Origin: Prochlorococcus marinus XMU1410
GTDB lineage: Bacteria; Cyanobacteriota; Cyanobacteriia; PCC-6307; Cyanobiaceae
Reading direction: 5' to 3'
DNA: 64,000 bases
Assembly: GCF_017696085.1 (NCBI RefSeq)
Contig: NZ_JAAORH010000001.1
Location: forward strand, 248,001 to 312,000
The notes under the pieces are model-generated. The model saw nothing but the letters and a program-made list of their open reading frames with translations. It did not search any database and had not been told where the DNA came from. Positions within the stretch are counted from its first letter, which is position 1; each line of letters opens with the position of its first letter. The translations under genes and the position numbers were made by a program. This document shows positions 9,333-18,550 of this stretch, piece after piece.

Positions 9333-10886
9333 TTAATGTAAAAAGTGCCTTTTTTGGGTAAATACCATTGAGATTCCTTTTGAGTTACACATATCAATAC
9401 TTTCTTGGTCTCTTAGACTTCCTCCAGGTTGAATAATAGCTTTTATTCCATATTCATTTGCTAGTTCTACAGTATCTGCAAATGGGAAAAACCCATCGCT
9501 GGCCAAGACAGCATCAGAACATAGCTTTCCAGCTGCTTTTAATGCAATTTTTGCTGCTCCTACTCTATTCATTTGTCCAGCTCCAATACCAATAGTTTTT
9601 TGGTCTTTTGCAATAACAATGGCATTAGATTTAACGTGTTTACAAATTTTCCATGCAAAATTTAGATCTAAGTTAATTTGATCACTCGGATTTTTATTAG
9701 TTACTGAAATCCAATTTTCAGTTTTTTCTTCACTATCGTCAGTATCTTGAACTAGTAATCCTCCCATTATTGATTTAGTAGAATTTTGATTCTTTTTTGG
9801 AAGTTGATCTTTTGAAAACTTTAAAATTCTTAAATTCTTTTTAATTTTTAAAATTTCTAAAGCTTCCTCATCAAAAGATGGAGCGACGACACACTCTAAG
9901 AAAATATCTTTTAGGTGGGTTGCGGTCTTACTATCAACATTTGAATTAAAAGCAACTATTCCTCCAAATGCACTAACAGAGTCGCATTCCAAAGCATTCA
10001 AAAATGCTTTGGAAGCTGAATTACTTATAGAGGCACCACAAGGATTATTGTGTTTTAAAATAACAGAAGCAAACATGTCGTTTGTAAGTTCATCTTTTTC
10101 TGTGTAGCCAAATTCTAAAACTGTTGAAAGTGCCGACTCTAGATCTAAGAGATTGTTATAACTCAATTCTTTTCCTTGTAATTGTTCTGCTGAGTTCCAT
10201 CCAATGTTATTTGAACCATACCAGAAAGCTTTTTGATGTGGATTCTCCCCATATCTTAAGGTTTTGATTAGTGGATAAGATTCAATATACTTGGAAGCTT
10301 GTAAATCTCTTTCTTTTCTTATCCAATTAGATATTGCGGTGTCATAGTCTGCTGTATGTTGAAAAGCTTCAAGGGCTAATTTTGCTTTATATGAGTTTTT
10401 CAATTCACCTTTTTTACTTTCTTCAAGAAAATTCTGATACTGACTAGGATCTACTAAAACGGAGACATCTTTATGATTTTTAGCTGCAGAACGAATCATA
10501 GATGGCCCTCCGATATCGATATTTTCAATAGCATCTTCCCATTTAGCTCCCTGATCTACAGTTTTTTTAAAAGGATATAAATTTACAACTACCAAGTCAA
10601 TTAACTCAAGATTGTTAGCTTCTATATCTTTTTTATGTTCCTCATCAGTTCTTTTAGCTAATATTCCCCCATGTATTTTTGGATGTAAAGTTTTAACTCT
10701 TCCTCCAAGAATTTCTGGAGAACTAGTAAAATCAGCAACTTTAATGACTGGAATTTTTGCTTCTATAAGATGTTTAGCAGTTCCTCCACTTGATAGAATT
10801 TTATAATTAAATTGCTCTACCAATTCCTTACAAAATGGGATTATATTTTCTTTATCAGAGACACTTATTAAAGCTAATGGAGACAT
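9333..10886 (-). CDS. purH: Bifunctional AICAR transformylase / IMP cyclohydrolase
   Basis: This 517-residue enzyme carries out the last two steps of de novo IMP synthesis. The N-terminal MGS-like cyclohydrolase domain (about 1-145) shows SSGGTAKHL and GGRVKTLHPKIHGG. The transformylase domain carries LRYGENPHQ and the catalytic KHNNPCG block. Length matches bacterial PurH. It is divergent from the esterase gene at 10920, with a 33-bp gap that must hold both start regions. Confidence 0.97.
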   Translation of the reverse strand: MSPLALISVSDKENIIPFCKELVEQFNYKILSSGGTAKHLIEAKIPVIKVADFTSSPEILGGRVKTLHPKIHGGILAKRTDEEHKKDIEANNLELIDLVVVNLYPFKKTVDQGAKWEDAIENIDIGGPSMIRSAAKNHKDVSVLVDPSQYQNFLEESKKGELKNSYKAKLALEAFQHTADYDTAISNWIRKERDLQASKYIESYPLIKTLRYGENPHQKAFWYGSNNIGWNSAEQLQGKELSYNNLLDLESALSTVLEFGYTEKDELTNDMFASVILKHNNPCGASISNSASKAFLNALECDSVSAFGGIVAFNSNVDSKTATHLKDIFLECVVAPSFDEEALEILKIKKNLRILKFSKDQLPKKNQNSTKSIMGGLLVQDTDDSEEKTENWISVTNKNPSDQINLDLNFAWKICKHVKSNAIVIAKDQKTIGIGAGQMNRVGAAKIALKAAGKLCSDAVLASDGFFPFADTVELANEYGIKAIIQPGGSLRDQESIDMCNSKGISMVFTQKRHFLH

Positions 10887-10919
10887 TATGGGAAAGTTTA
10901 CTTACTTAAGAATATAAAC

Positions 10920-11537
10920 ATGAAATATGCTATCAATCATGAATTTGTCTCGATTAGCTCTCAAACTGCAACTCATAGAATTATTTTGATGCATGGTTGG
11001 GGAGCCGATTCGGATGACCTTTTAATATTTGGAAAGGAGATGACTGAAAAAATAAATCTTGATTTTGAGGTAATTTCTTTAAGGGCTCCTGGATTACACC
11101 CAAGCGGTCAGGGAAGACAGTGGTATGGATTATACCCACATGATTGGAATGGAGCTGAGGTTGAAGTAAATAAACTTTTAGTTACATTAAAAAAATTTGA
11201 TACTGATAAGATTCCACTAAAAAAAACAATTTTGTTGGGGTTCTCTCAGGGGGCGGCAATGGCAATTGATGCGGGATTTAAGTTAAATTTTGGATTAATT
11301 ATTGCTTGTAGTGGTTATCCTCACCCCAACTGGGCCCCAGGAGAAAAAATATCTCCATTGATTATAAGTCATGGTTTATTTGATGACGTTGTGCCTATAG
11401 ATGCTTCTAGGACTATTTATGAAAAGGTAAAGAGTAAGTCTTCTAAATTTTGTAAATTATTAGAATTTGATGGATTTCATCAAATTGATTCAAATTTAAT
11501 TAATTTTGTAAGTTCAAATATAAATAATATTTTTTAA
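10920..11537 (+). CDS. Carboxylesterase/phospholipase-type alpha/beta hydrolase
   Basis: The 205-residue protein belongs to the acyl-protein-thioesterase-like abhydrolase_2 group. The oxyanion region is MHGWGADSDD, the nucleophile elbow is GFSQGAA (serine near residue 116), the acid is in FDDVVPI and the histidine is in GFHQID. The catalytic triad therefore looks complete. The natural ester substrate is unknown. It overlaps the end of the convergent DUF3155 gene by 4 bp. Confidence 0.88.
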   Translation: MKYAINHEFVSISSQTATHRIILMHGWGADSDDLLIFGKEMTEKINLDFEVISLRAPGLHPSGQGRQWYGLYPHDWNGAEVEVNKLLVTLKKFDTDKIPLKKTILLGFSQGAAMAIDAGFKLNFGLIIACSGYPHPNWAPGEKISPLIISHGLFDDVVPIDASRTIYEKVKSKSSKFCKLLEFDGFHQIDSNLINFVSSNINNIF

Positions 11538-11902
11538 ACAAAAGCATATTCATATTCTTCAATCTCTTCCCAATCATCTGCAGTAAGTTCTAGACCCTCA
11601 AATATTTTTTCTTCACCAATTCCTTCAACTACAACTTTTAGTGATGGAAATAGAAAATGATTTTCTTCAGCATATTGTGCGCTAAATAATCCTTTTTCAC
11701 CCCAAAAAAATCTATCTGTGGTGTGTTCATTTCTTCTGACATTGAAAACTGAAGGCGCAGAGAGACCGTTTTCAGCTATGAATCTTCTTGCTGCTGTAAC
11801 TGGTTTATGTTTGCCAGTTTCGATATGATAAATAGGAACATGTGCCATTACTCTTTGGCCAGCCAATCTTCTTCTGCTGATTCTCTTTCTTTTTTTTGAC
11901 AT
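11534..11902 (-). CDS. DUF3155 family protein
   Basis: The 122-residue protein begins with a very basic segment (KKRKRISRRR) followed by a conserved cyanobacterial domain, with SAPSVFNVRR and RFFWGEKGLFSAQYAEENHF. It ends in an acidic tail (DDWEEIEEYEYAF). I match it from memory to DUF3155, whose function is unknown. The basic N-terminus could bind nucleic acid, which is inference only. It is divergent from the histidine kinase gene across a 252-bp gap. Confidence 0.8.
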   Translation of the reverse strand: MSKKRKRISRRRLAGQRVMAHVPIYHIETGKHKPVTAARRFIAENGLSAPSVFNVRRNEHTTDRFFWGEKGLFSAQYAEENHFLFPSLKVVVEGIGEEKIFEGLELTADDWEEIEEYEYAFV

Positions 11903-12154
11903 TGATTGGTACTCCTTAAATTATTAATGAGATTAGTCTTATTTATTTTTACTAATCTTATATATGTGATTTTAAATTCACTTCAAATTACATAGAGGAC
12001 CCATCAACCCCTGATGTAGCTTAAAATATGATTAAATATTCATATTTAAGGCTGGCTAAAGTCAGACCTCTTTATATATCTTAATACTTTTTTCATATTT
12101 TACAAGCCCTTTTTCAAGTTTTTTTTTAAAAAATTTCTCAAAATTTCATTAATT
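11903..12154 (+). other. Structured 252-bp intergenic region
   Basis: No credible ORF lies here between two divergent genes. Three small inverted repeats follow one another. CATCA/TGATG flanks an ACCCC loop (12002-12016). AAATATGA/TCATATTT flanks an 8-nt loop (12024-12047). An imperfect GGCTG...CAGACC pair lies at about 12050-12067. T-rich sequence follows. It must hold promoters for both neighbours and could also encode a small RNA; strand is nominal. Confidence 0.35.
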
Positions 12155-13291
12155 ATGAATCTCTCAAAAAAATTTGAAGAATTAATTTTAAAACAGCTAG
12201 AAAGTTTTGGGTGCTCAATGGGCGTAACTAATTTAGTTATATATCTTGCTTCAGCTAAGCAAGGAACTAAAGCATCTTTTGAAATGATTGGTCAATGGCC
12301 ACAAATTGATAGGATGCTTACTTCAATAGAAGATGATCCTTCACTAAAGGTTTCTTCACCTAATAGAAGATGGTACCCGCTACAAGAAAACGATATTCTA
12401 CTTGGTGTCCTTAGGGTAGAAACTGATTTGAAAGGGGGGTATTGGCCAGTATCTCTCGATTCTAGATTAAAAGCGCTTTCAATATCTTTAGCTAAATGCG
12501 TTTCCATAGAATTAGAACGTCAAAATAAAAATGAAGAAGTCAATTATTTAAAAAATCAGGTCAATGTCATAATTCATCAATTAAGGAATCCATTAGCTGC
12601 TATTAGGACATATGCAAAATTATTAATAAAAAGACTTGGTTCAGATGATGATTCTATTGAAATAGTCGAACGCATGATAATAGAGCAAAAACAAATTAAT
12701 CAATATATGGATTCTTTTGCGCAATTAAATTCACCTATTCAACTTCCTCTAGAAATTGGAGAGGAAAGATTATTATTACCACCAAATTTAGATAATAAAA
12801 AGGTAATAACTGTTCAGAGTTTATTGAGGCCAATATTAGAAAGGGGTAAAGCTAATGCGGACTTAGAGAATAGAGATTGGACTGAACCTTCTCTTTGGCC
12901 AGATTGGACTATTTCGCCATTAAAGGCAAAATATGCTGTAGTTGCTGAAATTGTGGCCAATTTATTAGAAAATGCGTTTAAATATGCCCAAAAAGATGCT
13001 GAAATTGGACTTGTCATTACGAGTAATGGACTTTGTATATTTGATGATGGTAAAAAAATAACCAAAAATGAAAACGAGAAAATTTTCGAAAAAGGTTTTA
13101 GAGGATCTGCTGCAAAAAAGAAAGATGGGACTGGTGTGGGACTTTTTTTGGCGAGGAAATTAGCAAAACAAATTGGAGGAGATTTGAGATTGCTGGAAAA
13201 TAACTCGATTGATAATACTGAGAAATTAAAAAATCTTAAGAAGAAAAATATTTTTTATTTAGAATTACCTATAAAAGAATTGCATGCATAA
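12155..13291 (+). CDS. Soluble sensor histidine kinase, Hik2/CSK-like
   Basis: The 378-residue kinase has no membrane helices. An N-terminal GAF-like sensor region (about 1-122) includes RRWYPLQENDILLGVLRVE. The H-box is IIHQLRNPLAAI with phospho-acceptor H141. The ATPase domain shows N-box ANLLENAFKYA, G1 FDDG and G2 GTGVGLFLARKLAKQ. The H-box and GAF pattern resemble cyanobacterial Hik2 and the chloroplast sensor kinase CSK, which sense plastoquinone redox state. A cysteine near the N-terminus (C20) matches the region where that family binds an Fe-S cluster, as I recall. No response-regulator gene is adjacent. Its 3' end overlaps convergent cobS by 23 bp. Confidence 0.87.
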   Translation: MNLSKKFEELILKQLESFGCSMGVTNLVIYLASAKQGTKASFEMIGQWPQIDRMLTSIEDDPSLKVSSPNRRWYPLQENDILLGVLRVETDLKGGYWPVSLDSRLKALSISLAKCVSIELERQNKNEEVNYLKNQVNVIIHQLRNPLAAIRTYAKLLIKRLGSDDDSIEIVERMIIEQKQINQYMDSFAQLNSPIQLPLEIGEERLLLPPNLDNKKVITVQSLLRPILERGKANADLENRDWTEPSLWPDWTISPLKAKYAVVAEIVANLLENAFKYAQKDAEIGLVITSNGLCIFDDGKKITKNENEKIFEKGFRGSAAKKKDGTGVGLFLARKLAKQIGGDLRLLENNSIDNTEKLKNLKKKNIFYLELPIKELHA

Positions 13292-14009
13292 ACAACATTG
13301 CAGTTTCAACTAGTACAATACTTGCACCGCATGCATCTCCATTGAAGCCTCCAATTTTATTACCCATTATCTTTGGGATAAGATAACTTAGAAAAATACC
13401 AATCAAAATAAGAATTAAAAATTTAATTAACATTTCTTGGGATGTAATTGAAACAAATTGGTATGCAATGAAAATTAAAAGAAAAATTATGGAGATCAAA
13501 GATTCTTTTTTAAATCCATTCCAAAACTTTTTGTGACTAATAGATTTTTTCTTATAGCTGATATATTTAAAATTTTCTATAAAAAATAAATTTGAAAATC
13601 TTCCCCAAAATAAGCATATAGGTAAAACAAAAATTATTAGGTTTTGAATTTTCAGTATGCAAGCAATTTGAATTAAAGTTATAAAAACTAAAGCTTGAAC
13701 TCCAAAGGAACCAACTTTACTGTCTTTCATGGCTTTTAAACGTCTCTTTTTACCTGCAAAAATACCATCGAAAGTATCCATTAAACCATCGAGGTGTAGA
13801 CCACCAGTAATTAAATATCCCAAAGCCAAACAAATTAATGCAGATGCATAAATTGACCAAGAGTTTTCTCTTAAAAAAAGAAAAACATAACTTTGTATTG
13901 TTCCAATAAAAAATCCTAAAGGCGGCGCAAATTGTGCAATATTTTTAAATTCGGGATTAATTAAAGGTATCTTTGGAAATGTCGTATAGAAAATCCAAGA
14001 TCCTGCCAA
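13269..14009 (-). CDS. cobS: Adenosylcobinamide-GDP ribazoletransferase
   Basis: The 246-residue membrane enzyme joins the lower-ligand nucleotide to adenosylcobinamide-GDP, the last stage of (pseudo)cobalamin assembly. It shows the family motif GGLHLDGLMDTFDGIFAG, with its acidic metal-binding residues, and a C-terminal GGFNGDACGA motif. There are several membrane helices, and length is typical. The open frame starts at TTG (TTG GCA GGA TCT). It is tail-to-tail with the histidine kinase and 98 bp from divergent tgt. Confidence 0.92.
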   Translation of the reverse strand: MAGSWIFYTTFPKIPLINPEFKNIAQFAPPLGFFIGTIQSYVFLFLRENSWSIYASALICLALGYLITGGLHLDGLMDTFDGIFAGKKRRLKAMKDSKVGSFGVQALVFITLIQIACILKIQNLIIFVLPICLFWGRFSNLFFIENFKYISYKKKSISHKKFWNGFKKESLISIIFLLIFIAYQFVSITSQEMLIKFLILILIGIFLSYLIPKIMGNKIGGFNGDACGASIVLVETAMLFMHAILL

Positions 14010-14107
14010 ATTTTTTATTAAATATTTTTTGATGAGATAAAAATAGATTCAATATTAAATAATAGGTTAGATTAATGAAAAAGGATCAAAAAATTTTATA
14101 AATTATC

Positions 14108-15226
14108 GTGTTTGAATTTGAAATTACATCTAATTGCAGTAGAACAGGTGCAAGAACTGGTATATTTCATACACCAAATGGTCAAGTAAAAACTCCAAAA
14201 TTTATGCCTGTGGGTACTTTGGCCACGGTTAAAGGAATTTCATCTAAGCAGTTAACCTCTACAGGATCAGAAATGATTCTCTCAAATACCTTTCATCTTC
14301 ATTTACAACCTGGAGAAAAATTAGTTAGGGAATCTGGCGGAATACATAAGTTCATGAATTGGCCTAATCCTATTCTTACTGATTCAGGAGGATATCAAGT
14401 TTTTAGTTTGGCCAAATTAAACAATATTTCCGATAAAGGAGTGGAATTTAAAAATCCAAGAGATGGTAGTCATGTTTTTTTATCGCCTGAAAAAGTAATA
14501 CAGATTCAAATGGATCTTGGATCGGATGTTGCGATGGCTTTTGATCATTGTCCTCCGCATACAGCTAACGAAAATGATATTGAGGACTCTTTACAAAGAA
14601 CTCATTCATGGTTGCAAAAATGTGTTGAGACTCATCAGAAATCCAATCAAGCATTATTCGGTATAGTTCAAGGTGGAAAATATCCGAAATTAAGAGAATA
14701 TAGCGCAAAATATACAAGTTCTTTTGATCTGCCTGGAATAGCAGTGGGAGGGGTAAGTGTTGGCGAGGCAGTCGAAGAAATTCATAGTGTAATTAATTAC
14801 GTCCCGAAATTCCTACCAATAAATAAACCAAGATATTTAATGGGAATTGGCTCTTTAAGAGAAATTTCTTTAGCTGTTGCTAATGGATTCGATATATTTG
14901 ACTGTGTTTTGCCTACAAGACTAGGAAGACATGGGACGGCATTTTTTAATGATGAAAGATTGAATTTACGAAATGCTCGATTTAAAAATGACTTTTCTCC
15001 GATTGACAAAACTTGTAAATGCGAAACCTGTAAATCCTATTCTCGTGCATATTTACATCATCTAATTAGAAATGAAGAAATATTAGGCCTAACTCTCATA
15101 AGTTTGCATAATATTGCTCACTTAATAAGATTTACCAATTCAATTTCTACTGCAATTAGAGATAATTGTTTTACAAATGATTTCGCTCCTTGGAAAACAT
15201 CCTCTATTGCTCACCATACGTGGTAA
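14108..15226 (+). CDS. tgt: tRNA-guanine (queuine) transglycosylase
   Basis: The 372-residue enzyme swaps guanine-34 for preQ1 in GUN-anticodon tRNAs. Key blocks are the general-acid region [12 protein letters not shown], the nucleophile region [13 protein letters not shown], and the zinc site C303, C305, C308 with H334 (CxCx2Cx25H). Start is GTG at 14108. It precedes psbK on the same strand by 33 bp, an order I recall from other picocyanobacteria. Confidence 0.96.
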   Translation: MFEFEITSNCSRTGARTGIFHTPNGQVKTPKFMPVGTLATVKGISSKQLTSTGSEMILSNTFHLHLQPGEKLVRESGGIHKFMNWPNPILTDSGGYQVFSLAKLNNISDKGVEFKNPRDGSHVFLSPEKVIQIQMDLGSDVAMAFDHCPPHTANENDIEDSLQRTHSWLQKCVETHQKSNQALFGIVQGGKYPKLREYSAKYTSSFDLPGIAVGGVSVGEAVEEIHSVINYVPKFLPINKPRYLMGIGSLREISLAVANGFDIFDCVLPTRLGRHGTAFFNDERLNLRNARFKNDFSPIDKTCKCETCKSYSRAYLHHLIRNEEILGLTLISLHNIAHLIRFTNSISTAIRDNCFTNDFAPWKTSSIAHHTW

Positions 15227-15259
15227 CGTCTTATCATAATTAATTAAATTATCAAAAAG

Positions 15260-15400
15260 GTGCTCATTCTATTTAATACATTCGCTGAATTGCCCGAGGC
15301 TTATAAGGCCTTTGCTCCAACTGTTGATGTTCTTCCACTGATTCCTTTATTTTTCTTTTTATTAGTGTTTGTTTGGCAAGCTGCAGTTGGATTTAAATAA
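15260..15400 (+). CDS. psbK: Photosystem II subunit PsbK
   Basis: This is a 46-residue protein with an 8-10 residue leader and the mature beginning [20 protein letters not shown], then [10 protein letters not shown]. PsbK is a single-helix low-molecular-mass subunit bound near CP43. The only usable start is GTG at 15260, because an in-frame stop lies at 15245-15247. AAAAGG just upstream could serve as ribosome-binding site. It is 33 bp downstream of tgt. Confidence 0.95.
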
Positions 15401-15426
15401 AATTCTTTTAGTTTAGATTGATACTA

Positions 15427-16431
15427 TTAGACGGGATTTTCAAGTAAAATCGCATCTCCAGAATTTTCTACAGCACTCTCTATAAAATCAGCAATTTTTA
15501 ATGCTCTTGAGGCTTGCTCACCATCCACCTCAGGAATTTCCGTGCCCTGAACGCACTTAAGAAAATGCTCCAGTTCTGCATAAAGAGGTTCGATGGAGGT
15601 TGTGCTAACTTCTTCGACATATCCATCATTTCTATAAACTAATTCTCCATGCTCTGCTGTGTATGATTCATGAGACTTTCGATGGATTTGTAAAGAGTGA
15701 TTTAAGAAATCAGTTTCTACTAGTCCATTTTGGCAGTGAGCACTTAAATTTCTAATTTTTTTGTGACTCATTTTGCTTGCAGTTAGGCTTGCAATAACAT
15801 TATTTTTAAAAACTAAAGTAGCATTGACGTAATCTATTAATCCTTCGCTATTTCTTCCTCCAACTGCTGCTAATTTTTGTATTTTTGAGTTTACAAGCTC
15901 CAAAATAAGATCAATGTCATGAATCATTAAATCCATTACTACAGATACATCATTTGCTCTGTCTGCATGAGGACTGTGCCTCCTTGCTTCTAAAACAACA
16001 ATTTCTTCATTATTTACTATTTTATTTAATTCTCTAAAAGCAGGATTAAATCTTTCAATATGGCCAACTTGTAATAGACAGTTACTTGCATTAGCAGCCT
16101 CTATTAAAGATTTTGCTTCCAACTCGTTAGCTGCAATTGGTTTTTCAATGAGAACGTTAGCACCTCTCTTGAGACAATCTAATCCTACTTTTTGATGAAG
16201 TAGTGTAGGGACAGCGATACAGATAGCATCAACTTTTGGAATTAGGTCCTTATAATCCTTGAACCATTCACATTTAAATTGCTCAATAGCTAATTTCCCT
16301 CTCTCCTCATTTGGATCTGCGACTCCAATAAGATTTGCATCTTTGAGTAAACTTAGTACTCGAGCATGATGCCAGCCCATATTTCCTATACCTATGACTC
16401 CAACCTTTACGGGTGATGAGGTTGGTTGCAT
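15427..16431 (-). CDS. Gfo/Idh/MocA family oxidoreductase
   Basis: The 334-residue NAD(P)-dependent dehydrogenase has a Rossmann start GVIGIGNMGWHHARVL, the family EKPIAAN motif with its lysine, HIERFNPAF and a MDLMIHDIDLIL segment. Substrates in this family are usually sugars, inositols or nucleotide sugars; none can be named here. It lies downstream of the CNNM/CBS gene on the same strand (50-bp gap) and tail-to-tail with psbK. Confidence 0.85.
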   Translation of the reverse strand: MQPTSSPVKVGVIGIGNMGWHHARVLSLLKDANLIGVADPNEERGKLAIEQFKCEWFKDYKDLIPKVDAICIAVPTLLHQKVGLDCLKRGANVLIEKPIAANELEAKSLIEAANASNCLLQVGHIERFNPAFRELNKIVNNEEIVVLEARRHSPHADRANDVSVVMDLMIHDIDLILELVNSKIQKLAAVGGRNSEGLIDYVNATLVFKNNVIASLTASKMSHKKIRNLSAHCQNGLVETDFLNHSLQIHRKSHESYTAEHGELVYRNDGYVEEVSTTSIEPLYAELEHFLKCVQGTEIPEVDGEQASRALKIADFIESAVENSGDAILLENPV

Positions 16432-16481
16432 AATTTGAAATCCATATATTAATTATCATTATCCTCTATGGCGAGTCACAT

Positions 16482-17750
16482 TTAGCTTTTGGGAAGAATT
16501 ATTTTAACACGATCAATTTTTGGACCTGACATAGAAATAACTTCAAATTTTATGTTATTAAAATCTAAAATGTCGCCAATTTTTGGAACCATTTGAAATT
16601 TTTCTAACATAAATCCAGCAATAGTATGATAATCAGTACCTTCTGGAATTGAACATCCTATCTTTTTATTGATTTCAACAATTTCTGATTTTCCAGCTAT
16701 TGACCATTTTTTAGAGAAATTATCTAACATTCTCATATCTGAATAAATTCTATTATTGAGCATTTCTTCTCCAACTATTTCGCCATTTAGATCAGCTGCA
16801 GTTATAAGTCCTTCTGTTCCACCGTGTTCATCAACTACTAATAAGAATGGATTGTAGTCTCTTACCATTGGAAATATTTCTGCTAGTGAACATGTTTCTA
16901 TTATTTTTGTTACTGGTAAAAGGAATGGCTCTAATAATGTATCGGCTTCCATTTCACCTTTTGATATTGGCTTAGCTAGATAACGTAAATCTAATACACC
17001 TAATACATCATCTAAAGACTCACCAATCACAAAGAAGCGAGCATGTCGAGTTTTATCTACTTGTTTCATTAGTTCTGAAAAGGTTATATTTTTTGGCAAA
17101 GTTACCATTTCAGATCTTGGAATCATCACTTCTTTAACCTGTGTATCTTTTAAAGCAAAAACTCCTTCAAGAATATTCTTCTCATCTGGTTTTAAACCTG
17201 TTACGTTATCTGTTTCTATAAGAGTTTCTAATTCTCCAGCAGATAAACCCGAGTTTAAAGAATCCCATTTGTTATTTAAATTGAACAAGCCTAAACAGGC
17301 GCTAGCAAAGAATTCTATTGTTTTCACTATAGGATTCATAGCTTTTCTCACGGCATCGAATATTGTGGTTAACCTTAATGCAGCAGATTCTGGATTGTTA
17401 ATTACTAAAGCTTTTGGAATGAGTCCAGAAACAAGAGTAACAATTAAAACAACAAATAAAAATAATAGAAGATCATAAAATCTATTTGATAAAATATTGC
17501 TTTTCCAATAATCATTAGCCAGGTTATTGCTCAGCCATCCAATTGAAATTAATGAAATTGTTACTCCAAATTGAGAAGCAATTAGTGAAGATCTAAAACG
17601 TTTTTGAATTTTTAAAATTGAAAATGCTCCTTTCTTTTTTTCTTCTATTAACCTTAAAACTTTACTTGGCCTTATTAATAAAAAAGAGAGTTCACTCGCT
17701 GCGAAAAAAGCTGGTAGAAATAAAAGAAATAGAAGTAGAGTTATTTTCAT
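16482..17750 (-). CDS. CNNM/CorC-type membrane protein with CBS pair
   Basis: The 422-residue protein is of the type often labelled hemolysin (TlyC). A DUF21 membrane domain with about four helices (1-190) is followed by two CBS domains (about 200-330: VMIPRSEMVTL, and LLVVDEHGGTEGLITAADL) and a C-terminal CorC_HlyC domain. Relatives are implicated in divalent-cation (Mg or Co) export; haemolysis is not implied. It is immediately downstream of a tRNA gene on the same strand. Confidence 0.88.
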   Translation of the reverse strand: MKITLLLFLLFLPAFFAASELSFLLIRPSKVLRLIEEKKKGAFSILKIQKRFRSSLIASQFGVTISLISIGWLSNNLANDYWKSNILSNRFYDLLLFLFVVLIVTLVSGLIPKALVINNPESAALRLTTIFDAVRKAMNPIVKTIEFFASACLGLFNLNNKWDSLNSGLSAGELETLIETDNVTGLKPDEKNILEGVFALKDTQVKEVMIPRSEMVTLPKNITFSELMKQVDKTRHARFFVIGESLDDVLGVLDLRYLAKPISKGEMEADTLLEPFLLPVTKIIETCSLAEIFPMVRDYNPFLLVVDEHGGTEGLITAADLNGEIVGEEMLNNRIYSDMRMLDNFSKKWSIAGKSEIVEINKKIGCSIPEGTDYHTIAGFMLEKFQMVPKIGDILDFNNIKFEVISMSGPKIDRVKIILPKS

Positions 17751-17768
17751 TCAATGACAAATGAATAT

Positions 17769-17840
17769 GGGGGTGGCGAGGATCGAACTCGCCTTAGCCA
17801 AATTATGAGTTTGGTGCATTCACCAGATTGCTACACCCCC
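17769..17840 (-). tRNA. tRNA with CAT anticodon (Met, or Ile via lysidine)
   Basis: A 72-nt cloverleaf starts GGGGGTGTAGC and ends CACCCCC with a 7-bp acceptor stem. The anticodon arm CCAAA-CTCATAA-TTTGG gives CAT. The T-arm is GCGAG-TTCGATC-CTCGC. The D-arm (GCAATCTGGTGAATGC) is atypical. The anticodon stem lacks the GGG/CCC pairs of an initiator, so it is either elongator tRNA-Met or tRNA-Ile2 (lysidine-modified). I cannot decide between them. Confidence 0.93.
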
Positions 17841-17979
17841 AAAGGAATTTATGTAATTTTAATTACATTGAATTTCAATATACAATATAAAAATAATATT
17901 TCAAAAAATACCTAATTTGAAAGTTTTGTGAGATTTCTTTTTTTCCTCTAATCTTTAAGTATAAATTTAACTTTTACTA

Positions 17980-18540
17980 ATGGGCAAATTTTCGGATAAG
18001 TTTGATTTAAATAAAGCAAAATTGTTAAAACAGTTAATTGAAAAATCTTACAAGAAAGGAAATTTCACTTTATCTTCAGGGAAAAAAAGCAGTCATTACT
18101 TGAACTGTAAACCAGTTTCATTAAATGGCGAAGGCTTAAATTTAATAAGTGATTTATTTTTAGAGTTAAAAGACTCAAGGACAAAAGCTGTAGCAGGATT
18201 GACATTAGGCGCAGATCCTATAGTAAGTGGATTAATTGTCAAAGCAGCTTCGCAAGGCTTAGATCTAAATGGTTTAATAATTCGCAAAGAAATTAAAAAA
18301 TACGGCACTAAAGCTGGAATAGAGGGCCCTATTTTAGAAGAAGGTACCTTGGTAACTGTCTTGGAGGATGTGGTTACAACTGCCGGTTCAGTAATAAAAG
18401 CTATAAATAAGCTACGAGAAAATAATTATGTTGTTGAGGAAGTTTTGTCTATAGTTGATAGGCAAGAAGGGGGATTAGAAGCCCTTGAAGATGAAAATGT
18501 TAAATTAAAGACTCTTTTTACAATAAAAGACTTTTTATAA
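17980..18540 (+). CDS. pyrE: Orotate phosphoribosyltransferase
   Basis: This 186-residue enzyme converts orotate and PRPP to OMP in pyrimidine synthesis. The PRPP-binding loop is [33 protein letters not shown] near the N-terminus is the usual OPRT opening. Length is slightly short, as for cyanobacterial PyrE. It is followed 10 bp later by a YgfZ-like gene on the same strand, suggesting an operon. Confidence 0.95.
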   Translation: MGKFSDKFDLNKAKLLKQLIEKSYKKGNFTLSSGKKSSHYLNCKPVSLNGEGLNLISDLFLELKDSRTKAVAGLTLGADPIVSGLIVKAASQGLDLNGLIIRKEIKKYGTKAGIEGPILEEGTLVTVLEDVVTTAGSVIKAINKLRENNYVVEEVLSIVDRQEGGLEALEDENVKLKTLFTIKDFL

Positions 18541-18550
18541 TTATTTAAAA

